The notes beneath the pieces were generated by a model. The model did not search any database. It was not told where the DNA came from and saw nothing but the letters and a program-made list of their open reading frames with translations. A stretch of 64,000 nt of DNA from Kappaphycus alvarezii (Eukaryota; Rhodophyta; Florideophyceae; Gigartinales; Solieriaceae), in the NCBI GenBank assembly GCA_002205965.3, contig NADL03000776.1:1-64000 (forward strand), written 5' to 3'. Every line of letters starts with the position of its first letter. Within the stretch, counting starts at the first letter, position 1. Below, in pieces: positions 23,420-34,423 of this stretch. The position numbers and the translations under genes are program-made.

Positions 23420-24525
23420 GAGTGTGCAGCGGATGCGCATTGATTTAGTCCCCCTTCCTGGTGTTATTGGTTTTGTAGCTGCCGGTTGGGTTGTCGCGGG
23501 TTGTTGGGAGTAGTTTAGGGAGGAGTGGGGTTCTCAAATTAATCGATTGGAGGGACGTTGGTGGCCATAAAAGGAAGAGCGACTATGCAAAAGTGGACAG
23601 CATGGTGCGATGCACATCTTCCGAACCACTCATCGGATTTTTTTGCTTGAAGATACGTTATGACCGAAGGGAGCTCCGCATTACAGCGAAACAAAAATAT
23701 ACTAGATCTAATCCATTCTGGAGGATGGAAAGCTACTCACAAATGGCTTACTTTACATGCCTAGTGATCGAAATATAGATCAAAACGACTTGAAGCGTCA
23801 AAAGCCCAAAATTGGTTCTGATCTAAATATCGAACAATGGCGGCATTAGGGATATGACATCGACGGCCTCCAGCAGGCCTATGTTACTGTCATTAATTCA
23901 TCTGAGTAAAAAGATAGGGATCTATACATTTTTGTGCCCACTGGATGGCGCAGAGACAAAATTCCGTGGTCTGGAGGGAATTGAATGGCTTGTTCTATAT
24001 CCATTTAAATACTAATTCCGGTTTAGTTGCATCGATGTGTTTGAGAACAAAAAAGAGCGAACAATGTTTTTGCGTATACTACTTTCAGCTCATTAGGGTC
24101 CTAAATAATCATCGATATTCATTACTGTAGTGCAATTGGCACACATACTGTACTGCCATCGGCAGAGCTAATTTTGGTGATCTTTTTTTGATCTGATTCG
24201 CTGCTAACTAGCAGGCACTGTACTGTACAGTACAGTAAGGTAAATTTTCTTTTGTCGCCCACTATTAATTTTGGTACTGTATCCTCACCCGATGGGGCTT
24301 GAGGGCTTGCAATCTGGACCACTCGGCCCTCAAATGGGACCTGATATTTTCGCAAGTGAAAGGCACCTATTGGGCCAAGTGTCGACTTTACTGATCTCTG
24401 ACTTGGATGTCCCTAACTTGGCTGACCCTAACCTTCCCCACCCCGCCGTCCTAGATAACCCTAATCTAGTTAACTAGTATTTATATATCTACCTGGCCAC
24501 TAGGGCCCCAGATTAAACAGCCACC
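23420..24525. other. Intergenic; 5' flank of the transposase frame
   Basis: No supported gene. A GTACAGTA-type cluster occurs at 24212-24245. I found no clear TTAA-flanked terminal inverted repeat for the neighbouring PiggyBac-like element. Confidence 0.4.
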
Positions 24526-24529
24526 CCAG

Positions 24530-25140
24530 TGTTGGCTCTGAACTTGATTCCCAACTTTCGCCTTTGCAGAAACCTTACCAACGGCAACTTTGGCTATAGC
24601 CACATTTATCCGCCCGGGTCCCCCTTTCTATTCCCCCTCTATCCAATATTATACTACCACTTTTGCTGTTTGTTTGTGATATTTATGTGATATTTACTCA
24701 CGCTTGGCGCCCCGGACTCCGGCGCCTGTATACAAATAGGAACTTCAAGGTTGTCGTTGGTGACAACATCCTTATCTCCAAAGGAGATAATCAGCACAGC
24801 TGGCCCAAAACAACATCTTTTTTGTCCTGCATTACACCCCTGGTGTCTACGGTTCTTTGGAATCGACCCATACCAAGTTTCTAGCACTCCGCGGACCACA
24901 GTCCGGCCTTGCAACCCGGAGGACAAGTATACCGTCCAGCCGTCCAAGGAATTCCCCCGCTCTTCCATCTCCATTTCTCCTCGCCGTCGGCGAGCTGTGC
25001 TACTGCATCGCAGGGTGCTTAAAGAGAAAGAGGGACAGCAAACACCCTGTGGGTCTTCGTGTGTGTGTGTTGTGTTTCTCATTGCCTAACGGTGTTCCGT
25101 TACTAGACGAGAAGAACTGCGCACTGCGCATTTCACTACA
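24530..25140 (+). repeat. LTR-like repeat, plus orientation
   Basis: About 610 bp beginning TGTTGGCTCTG and ending near CACTACA (TG...CA form). It matches the reverse complement of about 27090-27670 along most of its length. Shared landmarks: 'GGCTATAGCCACATTTATCCGCC', 'CTCCGGCGCCT', 'TCTCCAAAGGAGA', 'ACCCCTGGTGT', 'AAGTTTCTAGCA', 'CTCGCCGTCGGCGAG'. Best read as a solo LTR or LTR end; the limits are approximate. Confidence 0.65.
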
Positions 25141-27089
25141 ATTACATAGCATAGAGGACCTGTGTAAAAGACCTTGCTAAAGTCAATGCTTTCACGGCAC
25201 TCTACCATATATCTGAGAAGTGTAAAAAGATGTAGAAATTAATGTGCTGATGGGAAATATATAACATCGAAGTGATTCCGTTCTGATTAATATACGCACT
25301 ATAAAAATTCCATGAGATGAATGAATATTTACTAAGATGAAGGCCATTCTTGACGATATGCATGGATGATATGGTTATAATTATCCAAGAATACAGACGA
25401 TAACGTCCTCCAATTATAAGGAGGTTTTGAGAGAAGTCAGAAGGCAAACCTTAAGATCAAGATGACGAAATGCAGTTTTGGCCACTCGAAGATCAAGCTA
25501 CTTAGTTACGTCATAAAAAAGGCAGAATTTAAGGTTGAAGAAAGAAATATTTAAATTGCCGTAAGTATCCCTCCAAAGATAAGTGTGACTTAGGTAAGTA
25601 GCTTCCTCAGACTGAAGGACTACTACCGACTCTTCGTTGGTAATTTTTTCGAGAGCCTGGCAGAATTTCATGCTGCTGCATCGGAAGAGAAGATTTTGAA
25701 GACGGAAAAAAGGTTGGAAGAGGCTTGGAAAAAACCTAGAGAGAAGCTGAAGGTGACCTCAGCTATAGCATTTACGGACTTCGAGTTACCGTTTTTGTGC
25801 TCTCCTGCGATGCTGAAAGCTGCATTTTATCACTCTCGTAGGTAGTTTCTTGGTCACAGTTACTACGCTGGGCAAAAAGGAAGTGGCGAAGGAGCATGGA
25901 TGCACGAGAAAAAATGAATGGAGGTGCTTTTAAACAAGGAAATTTTCTATTTGTTTGCCTTATGTCTTATGTGTAATGCACTTTCAATGGTGTCAAATCC
26001 AGTTAGTGGACTTCTATCCAAATATTTGAGAATACGAGAGTGATCCGAGTAGTCTGAAATTGACGTTCCATGCAACTTGAGCCTAATATGCAAAAGACCT
26101 TCAGGACAATTTTTCCCACTGTCACCTTTATTTAAAGCGCGTACATCTCATATCAATTTTACCTTCTCCGCTACATTATTATAGTTACCTACAAGGAATC
26201 ACGAGAGTAGTCCCCAGATATTTCCAAGCCCCTGAGGTTAGAATTTATTCATTTTGAGAATTTATTAGCCCCCAACTGCTTCTTTAAAGCGGTGAAAGAA
26301 AGTTAATTACTTGTCTTTTCGTGTTTTGTATTCTTCGGAATCCTGATTTATATTATTTGAATAGTATTTTATGTCAAGCTTTCATTCAACGTCCGTCTGA
26401 ACAAAAATTCGAAGCCCATTGAACTCAATTGGATAATTATTGATTTCGAAGATTGAGATCCGACTTAAACGGAGGCTGAGATCCGACTTAAACGGAGGAC
26501 TGCTGCCTTGTGTAGTGATTGGTGTTGAAGGACAGCAGTATTATGAAGAACTTCATTGCTCTGCATACAGTCGGAACCGCTAAGTATTTGGTTCGACCGT
26601 GAGACTTTGTATATTGATGAATAGAAACTCTTTTCGCAAAACTGGCGTTCTTTGACCATACCAAGTCATTGATTTCAGAAAATTCGCATGGATCATTAGA
26701 TGTTTAAGGCCAATTAATTTTATAAAAATTAATTAAAAAAATTAAAATTTGCTCTGGAGACCGTTATATGCAATACTACGTACAGTACCATCAAATCATT
26801 TGATTCCCATGAAAAGTTTACAGTCCTCTGTTGATATCAGAATAAATGATGTATTGAACTACTGTGTGAGGATGATCTCTTAAATTAATAGAAGATCCAA
26901 TGATTTGGAAAAAGATCCACAACTTCTGGAAAAAGAGGCTGTCCTTAGTACTTTACCCTCGATTTATGACCTGTGCAATCAGTAAGAGGTCTTTAAAAAA
27001 TTACTACATGTATTTCATTTTGCCTGCATTTCAAAACTCTGTATGAATTACTTTATTAGCAATATGTACTGCGTTCATCATTTGAGCTC
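25141..27089. other. AT-rich segment between inverted LTR-like arms
   Basis: No recognisable coding sequence. It contains a 23-bp tandem duplication (26454-26476 and 26477-26499, one mismatch) starting TGAGATCCGACTTAAACGGAG. It could be the core of a non-autonomous element or ordinary DNA between two solo LTRs. Confidence 0.45.
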
Positions 27090-27670
27090 GAAATTTGTAG
27101 TCATACGTAGTGCAATATGCAGTTATATTTGAGACACGGGATTTCGTAGGATAATGAAAAAATAAAAACACAAAAAGAATCACAGGGACTTCGCTGTTCA
27201 TTTTTCTTTAATCTCGCCGATGGCGAGCTGGAGATGGGTAATAGAGCATTGGTGATTATTTGGACGCTTGGAAGGCCTTTTTACCCTAAGGTTTCTAGTT
27301 AATCCATACATTGATCCGCAGAATGCTAGAAACTTGCGAAGAATCAAATCAAATTAACAGAGTACACCAGGGGTACAGGACAGGGCAGCGAGCGATATGA
27401 AGATGAGTCATCAGCGCTGAATGTCTCCTTTAGAGATAGGATTTTTTCCAACAAAGACAAACCATAAGTTACTATTCGTATGTAGGCGCCGGAGTCCAGA
27501 GCGCCAAGGTTGATTGAATATCACAGACGAACAATAAACGTGGTAATACAATATGGGTCCGAAAGGGGTGAATAGGAGAACTTAGGCGGATAAATGTGGC
27601 TAAAGCCAAATTTGTGGTTGGAAAGGAGTTGAATAGGTGAATATTGGGAGTTTAGTTCAGGACCAGCACA
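27090..27670 (-). repeat. LTR-like repeat, minus orientation
   Basis: Inverted, diverged partner of 24530-25140. Its outer end reads (reverse complement) TGTGCTGGTCCTGAACT, parallel to TGTTGGCTCTGAACTT on the left arm. Confidence 0.65.
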
Positions 27671-27689
27671 GGCATGCATTTTTATTAGG

Positions 27690-28200
27690 TGTTCCTAGTG
27701 TTCAGGTAGGTATAAACACTATTGTTTATTTGAGGAGGCTCATGTCATTAATTGATTAACTTTTTGTAATTAACTGATGACATGGTTATTTAAAAAATTT
27801 TGTAATAATTCCCTGGTTCCCTTTTGACCTGAGATCTTTTGAACCAACCGCCCATGCTGGCACACCCAAAAAACCTTAATACAACTCAATATGGTTTGGC
27901 AGGAGGCCTGGGTCAATTATTTCTTGAAGGAAGACTCATTCGCAGCTTTTCCAGCCTGTAGCTACCTAGTGCCGGGAACATGAGGCACCAGATCCGTGAC
28001 ATCGCCTTTACCACAGCCCCGACGCAAAAATTCATCCTCGCCCTCGCTAACAGTGCTACCAAGGTGTCTCGGGTCCACTGGACCGTGATTACATCCTCTA
28101 ACCTCTGATTACCTGTCTAAAACGACTGCCTGACGCAAAATTGTCAACAATGTAAGATAATTATGGAACCTCATGGTAATCACTTAGTATAACTCTGCAA
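27690..28200. other. Intergenic, no supported gene
   Basis: AT-rich, then mixed composition. Short palindromic A/T stretches (e.g. 27745-27790), nothing coding. Confidence 0.4.
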
Positions 28201-28204
28201 TTCC

Positions 28205-28513
28205 GGGTTCGGCGGCACAACCTGCCACAAAACGCTCCACAACGCTTTGGTATACCATACCTTCCGCGCTGCTGGACTTGATTGCCGCTTCAAAGAGCCT
28301 ATTACCATCCCTGGCACAGAGTTCCCGCCCGCGTACATCCTGCTTCACCACCCCGCTGATCCGAGTAGCGAAGAGGCACGGGCCGTCGGGCAGGACATCA
28401 CCGTTTTCCCTCCGTTCAACGTCGCTGTCCTTACACAGCCTACCTCAACAGCTGGCTGCAATGCCGCGGTGGCGCGGCGTGATAAGGAACAGTATCTGAA
28501 ACGTAAGCTGTAG
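28205..28513 (+). pseudogene. Non-LTR retrotransposon reverse-transcriptase C-terminal fragment (copy 6)
   Basis: The product has 'YILLHHPADPSSEEA', then 'GQDITVFPPFNVAVL', and ends 'ARRDKEQYLKRKL'. The 'PAD(I/V)xL ... D(I/V)TV' arrangement before a Lys-rich helix is the part expected just upstream of the 'STLGGW' block in the other copies. It stops at the point where that block should begin, so it is a broken internal piece. Confidence 0.45.
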
Positions 28514-28599
28514 CGCCGCCTTCCACTACTCCCTGATATCCAGATCCGCGCAAAGAACCTCAATTTTTTATAGAACCTCATTTTTCAACCTATTGAGTT

Positions 28600-29535
28600 C
28601 AACTCCCTCGGTGCGTTTTCACCCAAAGCTATTGTTTTGTTTGAAGAGTAAATCGTCCGAGGAGCGCGGAAATATTGTACCACTGTAGGAATGATACGCC
28701 CGTCCGGGTATTAGTGCCTGAGTTGCATCTTGTGGTCTTGTATTGCTACAGCTATCTGCTCTCACACCACACTGCACATAGGCGCGACGTGGACCATACG
28801 TTTACTTCAAACCTAATTCTTTTAGGTTTCTTACCGTGGGATATTAAGGACTTTGCATGATGAACCTAAGTATGTCTGTGGTAAAGTAAAAATATTCCTA
28901 GCTGTATAGTCTGATCCTGCGGTGGACATCATAGAAACGTTTTTGTAGTAATATGGGCCCTAAGAAAGACCATAAACCGGGTGGTTGGGGTTTTAGAAAC
29001 AAAGCTTCTTCGGGAGACCAGTCTAGGAGTCCTAGTCAGCTAAGTGGGTTAGCAGAGTAGGGCGACTGTAGGCTGCACTAGGAAGGTAGGAGGATGCCCT
29101 ACGGTCCTCCTGTATTTTCTCCGGGGTTAGAAAGGATGGGAAAAAGGGGTAAAAGAATGGAAAATAAAAGGGGAAAAGGAAACAAAGGGCAGGCCATCCT
29201 ACTCCAGGAGCGCCTGAAAGGGTTAGCAAAAATGGTAGCCCCGACTACTCTGGTCGAACGCTAGATATATCTAGCTATAGTGAGCCCCTTCAGCGCTATG
29301 CTTGCCGGCACTAGCTAGGAATCCTAGTTGGCTTCGAATTTCCGGACTACTCCGGTCACAAAAGTAAAAAGATCGACTTTTGGATCTGGGGTCGGTTATT
29401 TTTCTGGTTTACTGTGGGGCAGCCAAGGCTGGCGAACCTGAGTAGTCGAATTGCCACCTACTGTGGCACTGCCAGCTAGTTCTTCATACAGTAATGACTA
29501 AAATAAAGGGATAATTAAAGGAAAAGAAGTCACTG
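28600..29535. other. Intergenic, no supported gene
   Basis: Contains a GC-richer patch (28960-29470) with palindromic GCTAGATATATCTAGC (about 29260-29275) and several CTAGG/CCTAG motifs. It may include the 3' end of the neighbouring copia element, but no LTR match was found. Confidence 0.4.
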
Positions 29536-29539
29536 CCAG

Positions 29540-30254
29540 CGACCTCACACGTGGTCCTTAAACGTAGCAACTACAAATAGAACTGGACAGGACAGCCTGT
29601 CCACAGATAGTTTGACATCGATCTTCTTGCTGAGCCTTTTCTTGAAGTGCTTCAGTAGTGCTTTGGAGTTGCTTACAAAGACCGTATCATCAACGATGAT
29701 GACAAGGATGATAATCTAATTACCAAACAACTAGTAAAATACTCTTGAGTCAACACGAGACTTATTGAAATCACAGCTCAATACTGTCATTTCTAACAGG
29801 GAGTCCCAAATTATGCCTGCCTGACGAAGTACGCAAATCGACTTTCGCAACTTGCACACGAACTCTGAGCGCTCTTGCTTTCCAGTTGAATCTGTGGGTT
29901 GTTCCATGTAGACAGTGGTTTCTATCTAAACATATAGGTATACAATACTTACATCCTTTCCTTCAACGATGAGTTCTGTTGCTGCGGATATGGAGAGTAG
30001 CATTCGAATAACTTCGCGATAGGGGCATATAATGATTCGGGATCAAAGTCGACTCCGGGAAGTTGCAAGTCACCTTGGATGACGCAACGGGCCCTGTGAA
30101 GGAATTTGATTCCATTGTTGTCCAGTGAGTTGAGGCGAAACACCCACATGAACGGGATCACATTGATTGATGAATCGCGAGGAACGTTACCATGTTTCGC
30201 GATTTCGGAGCGCAATGTACTACTTATCAATAGACTGGCACCATAGCAGATCAA
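29540..30254 (-). pseudogene. copia reverse transcriptase remnant
   Basis: Begins with 'NVIPFMWVFRL' and 'HRARCVIQGDLQ', the classic opening of the copia reverse transcriptase, followed by 'FDPESLYAP'. Downstream, in shifted frames, a 'GLRQAG'-like block and an 'IIVDDTVFVSNS' block provide the catalytic YVDD-type motif (about 29680-29705). At least three frame breaks and several stops. Confidence 0.8.
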
Positions 30255-30499
30255 AGATCGGCTCTTGAAAAGAGCGTGGCAACCGGGAGTCTAGGGTGCT
30301 TCTGCGGGAAGCGGATGTGAAAGTCAGACTTAGAAATAATGGAATAAGATATAAGGAGAATTACTACGTCAGAAGATACTCTAGGTGGAACTCATTGGAA
30401 TTTCGTGAGAGATCAAGTTTACTTTGTCTTGAGATACCATCAATCAGAGAGGTCGGTCCTGGGAGTAGATCTGTAGAGCAGAAGCGGAAGCCTTGTGCT

Positions 30500-31035
30500 T
30501 GAGTAATGATGATTCTAATCTTTTCTGGTATATAGATCCGATACAGTGTTGGTCGCTCTTGAGCCCAATGAAGTGCCCATGAGCAGCTCTTTCGGGTAGC
30601 TTTTTACCTTGCCTTATATCGGATTGATACAGAAAGGCAAATCAGGGTTGTCCCAAGATGGATAAGTCCTTGAAATTGATGCGAGTCAGGGCATCCCCCA
30701 CGAGGATTGGTATGCATCCATTCACTATATCTGACGGAAGACGTTTGCGAAGTCAGTCGCTGTTGCTCATTGCTTCAGCCCACAGCTAGTGTCTAAGCTT
30801 TGCCTCGAATAGAAGAATACGAGCACGAAAGCTCAATTATTTCATGAACGTTTCGGCAACGCCGCTGCGTTGTGGAGCATGCTTCGGACTCGTCTTCAAA
30901 CGGATTCAATTCGATAGAGCGAAAGTCTTGACCATACTGGACATGTTTTAGCCGGCCCTGTCGAAACCTACGTCGATAACCGTGCATCTGGTGGTATTCT
31001 CCGATAGTTCCTTGTAATAGGCCATTGCTGAACAA
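30500..31035 (-). pseudogene. copia integrase remnant
   Basis: In a shifted frame near 30830-30880 the translation gives 'PQRSGVAETFMK', then 'ARILLFEAKLRHSLWAEAM', the copia 'PQQNGVAER ... W.EA' region. Further 3' '(R)KRLPSDIVNGCIPIL' resembles the following conserved stretch. Upstream Asp motifs are not clear. Confidence 0.6.
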
Positions 31036-31828
31036 ATCTGACTTCGTATTGATAAATTAAATATCGCTCTCTGCGTTGCGATCATCGACGAGTACTTCGC
31101 AGTAATTGCTGTTTACGAGGGGGGGCTGAACCATTTGCCGCTAACGTCGACATGTACAATCTCAGTGATGCGCTGGCTAGGTTTTATGAGTAGTCGTTGT
31201 GATTTGGAAATTACAGAGAGAATGCAGAGCATTTACTCCCAAATATTTCTCGGGAAGTAAGTAAGATATTGTACGGTTTCGCAATTGGCTTGACAATGAT
31301 ACGATATCTACGCTCCGGTACAAATTTACTGGATACCAACCCACATATCTACCACAGTAAATTAACCCCCCATTTACACAGTAATATATTGAAAAAAGTT
31401 TGATTGATACCTTTGGATGGCAGTTTAAATCGATAGAGGCCATCATTTTTTAATATTGATTTACTCCACAACATCTCCAGAGCCGCGCATTGATACAACT
31501 CAAGTGCTTACGAATTATATTCCTGGAGGGTCCATTGTGAACATGATGTAAAGGCGCCGGGTTAATAAACCAACAGAAAGTATACTGATCTGAAAAAGAG
31601 GATCGTGGTATGCCTCTACGAAGAGTCCCTCTGCTAAAGAAATGTAAAATTGTCCCGTTCCTACCAAAACAGATGGTTTGGATGCCGCTTGAACATACTC
31701 AGTTTGATTCCTTTCATAGCGAAGGAATGAGCTCTTAGAGTGAAAAAGTGGTGCAAACCACCTGAGTAAATATGAACATCACAAGACTTGGCCATCCAAA
31801 ATTTTGCGATTGTCGACTTGAATATGAT

Positions 31829-32918
31829 CTAGGTTATGAAGCCATAGGTATAACTATTGTATGTTCCTCTGTTTTCTTGAGAACCCTCTTGACCTCGATA
31901 AGGACCTAGATTATTTGGTGCTGGCCGATCGGGTATGCGAACAGGTAATGCAGATTGACCAGGAGCAGATATGCTTCCGTGACCAAGTTTTCCTTGAGGT
32001 TGATGCTTTTTACTCTGAATAAAGCTGTTTTGATGCCCATTTTTGTGCGAGTAAGGATGTACACCACGGCCTCGACCTCCACGGTATTGACTTTGTCCGA
32101 ATCCTCGGCCTCGCCCACGAAAACGGCTACGACTTCTGTCGTTTGACTTTTCAGCGCGAAAGTAGCAATCCTTAGAGCGATGTCCAGATTGCCCACAAAC
32201 CCAACATAGATCAGAATAACTTCGACCATTGTCCTTGCTCAATCGTTTAGCTTGAACTCCGTTGCTTCGGTCCCTGTTACTTGCTCCTGCAGTGGAAGCG
32301 TTTGGAACGTTGAGACCACCATTTAATTCTTTGACATTTTGCCGAGATATTTCAGTGGCGATTGTGTTGAAAAGCTCCTCGTAAAATAGCTTGCTTGAAA
32401 TCCTTGTGATCGGAGCAAAGTGCTCTGGCAATGTACACATCTGTTTGGACACCTTCTCCTCTTGTGGACTAGCCTTGTCGAGCGAAGTTGTGAAACTTGT
32501 TCATATGTCCTTCCCAGCTTGATCCTTCCTCGTACAACAGATTCTCCAAATCTTGAAGAACACTGATTACAGTGTGTTCGTTCGACGTAGTATAAAGTCA
32601 AGCAAATGCGCCCCAAAGATACCTAGCTCCTTGTTCATCATCATTAACAGTGGATCTTGTTTGGACCATAGGACCGTTTGCAAGTGTCAGGATAGTAATC
32701 GATTTGGCACGAATGTGAGCGCTATTCCACGGAGCGAGCTGAGCTTGCGATGCATTCTCAGTCCGTGACTTGAGTCCAAGTAGTTCTAAATCTTCTACCT
32801 GGATGTAGGTTTTGAGTCTTCGACGCCTCTTACTGAAGTCACTGGTCCCGGTATGCCTTGAAAGTTTTCCAAGAGAATCGCCCTTGCCAGCCATGGTCGG
32901 CTGTGATGTATACGGCAC
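31829..32918 (-). pseudogene. copia gag with CCHC zinc knuckle
   Basis: Two overlapping frames. 32918-32598 holds the N-terminal capsid-like part (ATG at 32895 region, 'MAGKGDSLGKLSRHTG'). 32452-31829 holds the C-terminal part with the CCHC knuckle CWVCGQSGHRSKDC, followed by an Arg/Gly-rich RNA-binding tail. A frame break at about 32450-32600 separates them. Product role: RNA packaging in the element's particle. Confidence 0.75.
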
Positions 32919-32999
32919 CGCAGACGATCAGACGTGCACGAGTGATGCAACGTAAAAGAAAAGAGAGATCTCTGGGAGCAGTGGTTAGAGAAGGGCAAT

Positions 33000-33320
33000 A
33001 AGAGCGTTGAAAGTGTGAAAGGTTGGAGAGCAGTTTTCTGAGAGGCGCTATGCTACCGTGTTAGAATTGATCGCAACGATGCCTCTCTGCAGGCGTCTGT
33101 CGGCCCTCAACGGCCTAGTTTGTATTTGTTGACCCTCAGCGGTCACACTCCGTCCGACCAGTGCACTGCACAGCACACGGTGGCGGTAACCCTCAAGGTC
33201 AACTGTCCCATATCCGCGGATAGTAGAGCTATAAATTCACCAAGTACGGTACAGTACAGTCATCCCACGATACAGTAATCACTCTCTTCGGCGGTCCCTT
33301 CAGCCGGACCCGGCTTGCCC
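33000..33320. other. Intergenic; upstream flank of copia element A
   Basis: No gene. It contains a GTACAGTACAGT cluster (33246-33260). The strand-symmetric 'CCCTCAACGGCC' and 'CCCTCAGCGGTC' (33095-33150) might belong to an LTR, but no partner was found. Confidence 0.4.
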
Positions 33321-33329
33321 CTTCTAGAC

Positions 33330-33590
33330 CAAGTCACATCAGTGCACAGCGCGGCACACAAGAGGTCTGCAACAACCCTGATCTTAGGGAACTGCTCCTT
33401 GGCACGATTAGCGACTGAGCGTGCCACCTCGGCCACGGAGGGAAACTGCGCCTGGGTGCCAGCCGCCGAGGGTGGAGATCGCGACGGGAAGCAGCCGATT
33501 GCTGCCCGGCAATGCAGCGACGAAGTCGTGGTATTTCCCGGCGCGCAATCGCCTATTTCCCGAGGCAGCCGGGAAAACGCTCAAGCACAC
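33330..33590 (-). pseudogene. Non-LTR retrotransposon reverse-transcriptase C-terminal fragment (copy 7)
   Basis: The translation has 'GKYHDFVAALPGSNRLLP' followed by 'VAISTLGGWHPGAVS', then in a shifted frame 'VARSVANRAKEQFPKI'. It is the best-preserved copy of the tail block. It abuts the promoter side of the gene at 33724, so it may supply part of that gene's upstream sequence. Confidence 0.6.
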
Positions 33591-33723
33591 GTGTCCAAGT
33601 ATGCAACCCAGCCCCCGCGCCCGAGTCCATCACGGTACACATCGCATACAGCCCAACCCAGCCTCCCCCCATCGACGCCCTCCTTTGATCCCCTCCCCTT
33701 GTCAATCCACCTCTTCCCCCACC

Positions 33724-34318
33724 ATGGGCTTCGGCGCCTGCAAGCTCCCCCCCCCACCCCGACCACACCGTCAACCCCCGCCCGCCCTTCTGTCGCTCCT
33801 GCGACGGGGCGCACGCGAGCAGCGGCGGGGCCCTGTATCACGACAACCGCGGTGCCCGGCATTCTACTGGGATTTGTCGAGCGTGGTGCTCAAGACGGCG
33901 TGTCTGTCGCTGTTTCTGCTTGTCGAGTCTCCGGGGCGCTTGGTGGCGTTTGTGAAACGTAGGCCGGAGGTATGTGATGTGAGGTGAGGTTGAGGTGGTG
34001 TGGTGTGGTATTTATTTTGGGGGCGGTTGTGGGGGGGATGTGTGTTTGGGATGAGGTACTGAGTTTTTGTGCGGTTTTGTCTGCTTTTTTGTGTGTGCGT
34101 GTGTGGAGTTTGTGTAGCCGATGCCGCGGTTCACTTGCCGTCGGTGGGGATATCGGATGTGCGCTTGTGGGCATCATTACTATGACCATGGAGATTACGA
34201 GGGTCCTCCTGTGATGGGTGGTGGAGGGCGGGAGGGGACGGTTGCGGGGGGGGGTGGGGGAGATGTGGCACTGGTTGGGAAGAGGCAGGGGGTTCGGAGA
34301 TGGTACTGGCCGTTTTAA
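33724..34318 (+). CDS. Small protein with one intron and a Cys/His-rich C-terminal part
   Basis: The ATG sits in ACCATGG, a strong eukaryotic start context. Exon 1 (33724-33969, 82 codons) ends at GAG|GTATGT. A 148-bp intron (33970-34117) ends TTTGTGTAG. Exon 2 (34118-34318) continues in phase 0 to TAA, giving about 148 residues. Exon 2 has 'FTCRRWGYRMCACGHHYYDH', a likely metal-binding cluster, then a Gly-rich tail. Exon 1 contains a nine-C run. If that run is miscounted, another frame gives a Cys-rich exon ('FCRSC', 'GICRAWC'), so the N-terminal half is uncertain. No family is recognised. It is convergent with the aminotransferase gene, whose stop lies about 105 bp away. Confidence 0.5.
33970..34117 (+). 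other. Candidate intron
   Basis: GT-AG intron with donor GTATGT and a T/G-rich 3' end before the acceptor. It joins two frames in phase 0. Confidence 0.5.
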
Positions 34319-34423
34319 AAGTGGTGCTCAAATGGGCTGTTGTTCCAGCACGGGATGCGAGGTCAAGCGCGTCGAGGCAAACTAGACTGCTCCGGCAGCG
34401 CTACTTGCCACGCCGCATGACTT

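Larger units (their letters stand above)
29540..32998 (-). mobile_element. Degenerate Ty1/copia retrotransposon (element A)
   Basis: Minus-strand order gag (32918-31829), integrase traces (about 31035-30500), reverse transcriptase (30254-29540). Integrase before reverse transcriptase defines the copia order. The frames are broken many times. No LTR pair was recognised at either end, so the limits are only those of the coding remains. Confidence 0.75.

Noticed and set aside
20084-24500. TTAA-flanked terminal inverted repeats for the PiggyBac-like element
   Set aside because: Several TTAA sites exist, but no matching inverted ends could be found by eye.
33315-33962. Plus-strand 215-codon frame
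   Set aside because: Runs antisense over the LINE tail and out of frame with the spliced gene at 33724; probably a GC-rich shadow frame.
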